Translations under genes and position numbers: made by a program
Notes under the pieces: model-generated
What the model was told of the DNA's origin: nothing
Databases searched by the model: none
The model's input: only the letters and a program-made list of their open reading frames with translations
Origin: an uncultured beta proteobacterium
Lineage (GTDB): Bacteria > Pseudomonadota > Gammaproteobacteria > Burkholderiales > SG8-39
Direction: 5' to 3'
NCBI GenBank assembly: GCA_903859155.1
Contig: CAIOLO010000010.1
Location: forward strand, 30,404-94,403
Length of the DNA: 64,000 nucleotides
Shown: positions 63,199-64,000 of the stretch, in pieces
How positions within the stretch are numbered: the stretch's first letter is position 1
How the letters are laid out: each line of letters begins with the position of its first letter

Positions 63199-64000
63199 AT
63201 TGACCTTAAGGCAATCTCTTTTTTTGCCATGCAGAAGTACGGTTTCAAACCAGAATTCCCAAAAGCCGTTATTCGTGAAGTGAATGCAATACACCCGGAT
63301 ACGTCGGAAACCATCACAAAGAACGGAAAGGATCTCCGAGCCCTGTTGTGGTCATCGATCGATAACCACGACTCCCAGGATCTCGACCAGATGGAGTATT
63401 GCGAACTGGGACCAGATGATGAAATCCGGGTCAGGATTGCGATTGCTGATGTGGATCATTATGTTCCCCGACACTCGCAGGCTGACCAGTACGCGGCATA
63501 CAACGGCACTTCAGTCTATACGGGAATTGTCACCTACCCCATGCTGCCGGACCGGCTCTCAAAAGGCATCTCCTCGCTCCTGCCGGGCCAGGATTGCAGA
63601 GCGGTGATCATTGAGTACACGGTGCTCCCGGATGGTAGCGTTCGGCACGGCAATCTCTACCGGGCGATCGTTTCCAACAAGGCCAAACTCATCTACGAAG
63701 AAGTCGGAGACTGGTTGGAAGGATCAGGGTATATTCCTCTAACCGTCCGGGATGTTGACGGGCTTGAAGGACAGGTGCGGTTGCAGCACGAGACTGCACT
63801 ACGGTTAAAAAAATTCCGTGCTGAAAAGGGTGCGCTAGAACTCGAGACGATAGAAGCCGAGCCGGTCGTTAAGGATGGTAAGGTAAAAGATCTTATTGTC
63901 CAGAAAAAGAATATGGCACGGAACTTAATCGAGGAGTTCATGGTGGCTGCCAATGGCACTACGGTATCATTTCTCGAAAACGCAGGGATACCGATGATCC
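63199..64000 (+). CDS. RNB-domain exoribonuclease (RNase II/R family), N-terminus missing at the junction and C-terminus beyond the window
   Basis: Open frame IDLKAISFFAMQKYGFKPEFPKAV...ELGPDDEIRVRIAIADVDHYVPRHS...TYPMLPDRLSKGISSLLPGQDC; absent from the ORF track because it is unterminated. Confidence 0.88.
   Translation, partial: MDLKAISFFAMQKYGFKPEFPKAVIREVNAIHPDTSETITKNGKDLRALLWSSIDNHDSQDLDQMEYCELGPDDEIRVRIAIADVDHYVPRHSQADQYAAYNGTSVYTGIVTYPMLPDRLSKGISSLLPGQDCRAVIIEYTVLPDGSVRHGNLYRAIVSNKAKLIYEEVGDWLEGSGYIPLTVRDVDGLEGQVRLQHETALRLKKFRAEKGALELETIEAEPVVKDGKVKDLIVQKKNMARNLIEEFMVAANGTTVSFLENAGIPMI

Overview
The window is a betaproteobacterial-type chromosome segment built around the replication origin. 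It holds dnaA-dnaN-gyrB divergent from rpmH-rnpA-yidD-yidC-mnmE, then pckG, mnmG-rsmG-parA-parB, a complete atpIBEFHAGDC operon, trkHA, an ntrYX-like pair, rsmB-fmt-def, dprA-smg-topB and glnK-amt. It also has an RND efflux operon at the left edge and a catabolic/redox accessory region at the right (about 57.9-63.2 kb). The main finding is at 59926-61569. Two ORFs called separately (59866-60219 and 60253-61569) are in one continuous frame interrupted by a single TGA at 60217-60219. The flanking peptide, GVGH-U-STC-APAVAAHGMSIDLKYGVPTV, resembles the UGSC (seleno)protein family. A hairpin with a GGUC apical loop sits 8-30 nt after the UGA, the geometry of a bacterial SECIS element. The predicted product is a 547-aa selenoprotein with a long C-terminal domain, followed 36 bp later by a thioredoxin-reductase-like gene. 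Other notable observations: two promoters (TorF-family porin and glnK-amt) with the same predicted layout of tandem NtrC sites plus a sigma-54 -24/-12 element; a parS palindrome; an oriC candidate; a perfect three-way-junction palindrome; an NtrX-like regulator with a degenerate AAA+ domain; and a likely chimeric or rearranged join near 63197, where a TrpB-like gene and an RNB ribonuclease gene are both 5'-truncated head to head. All calls come from reading the sequence; no database search was run.
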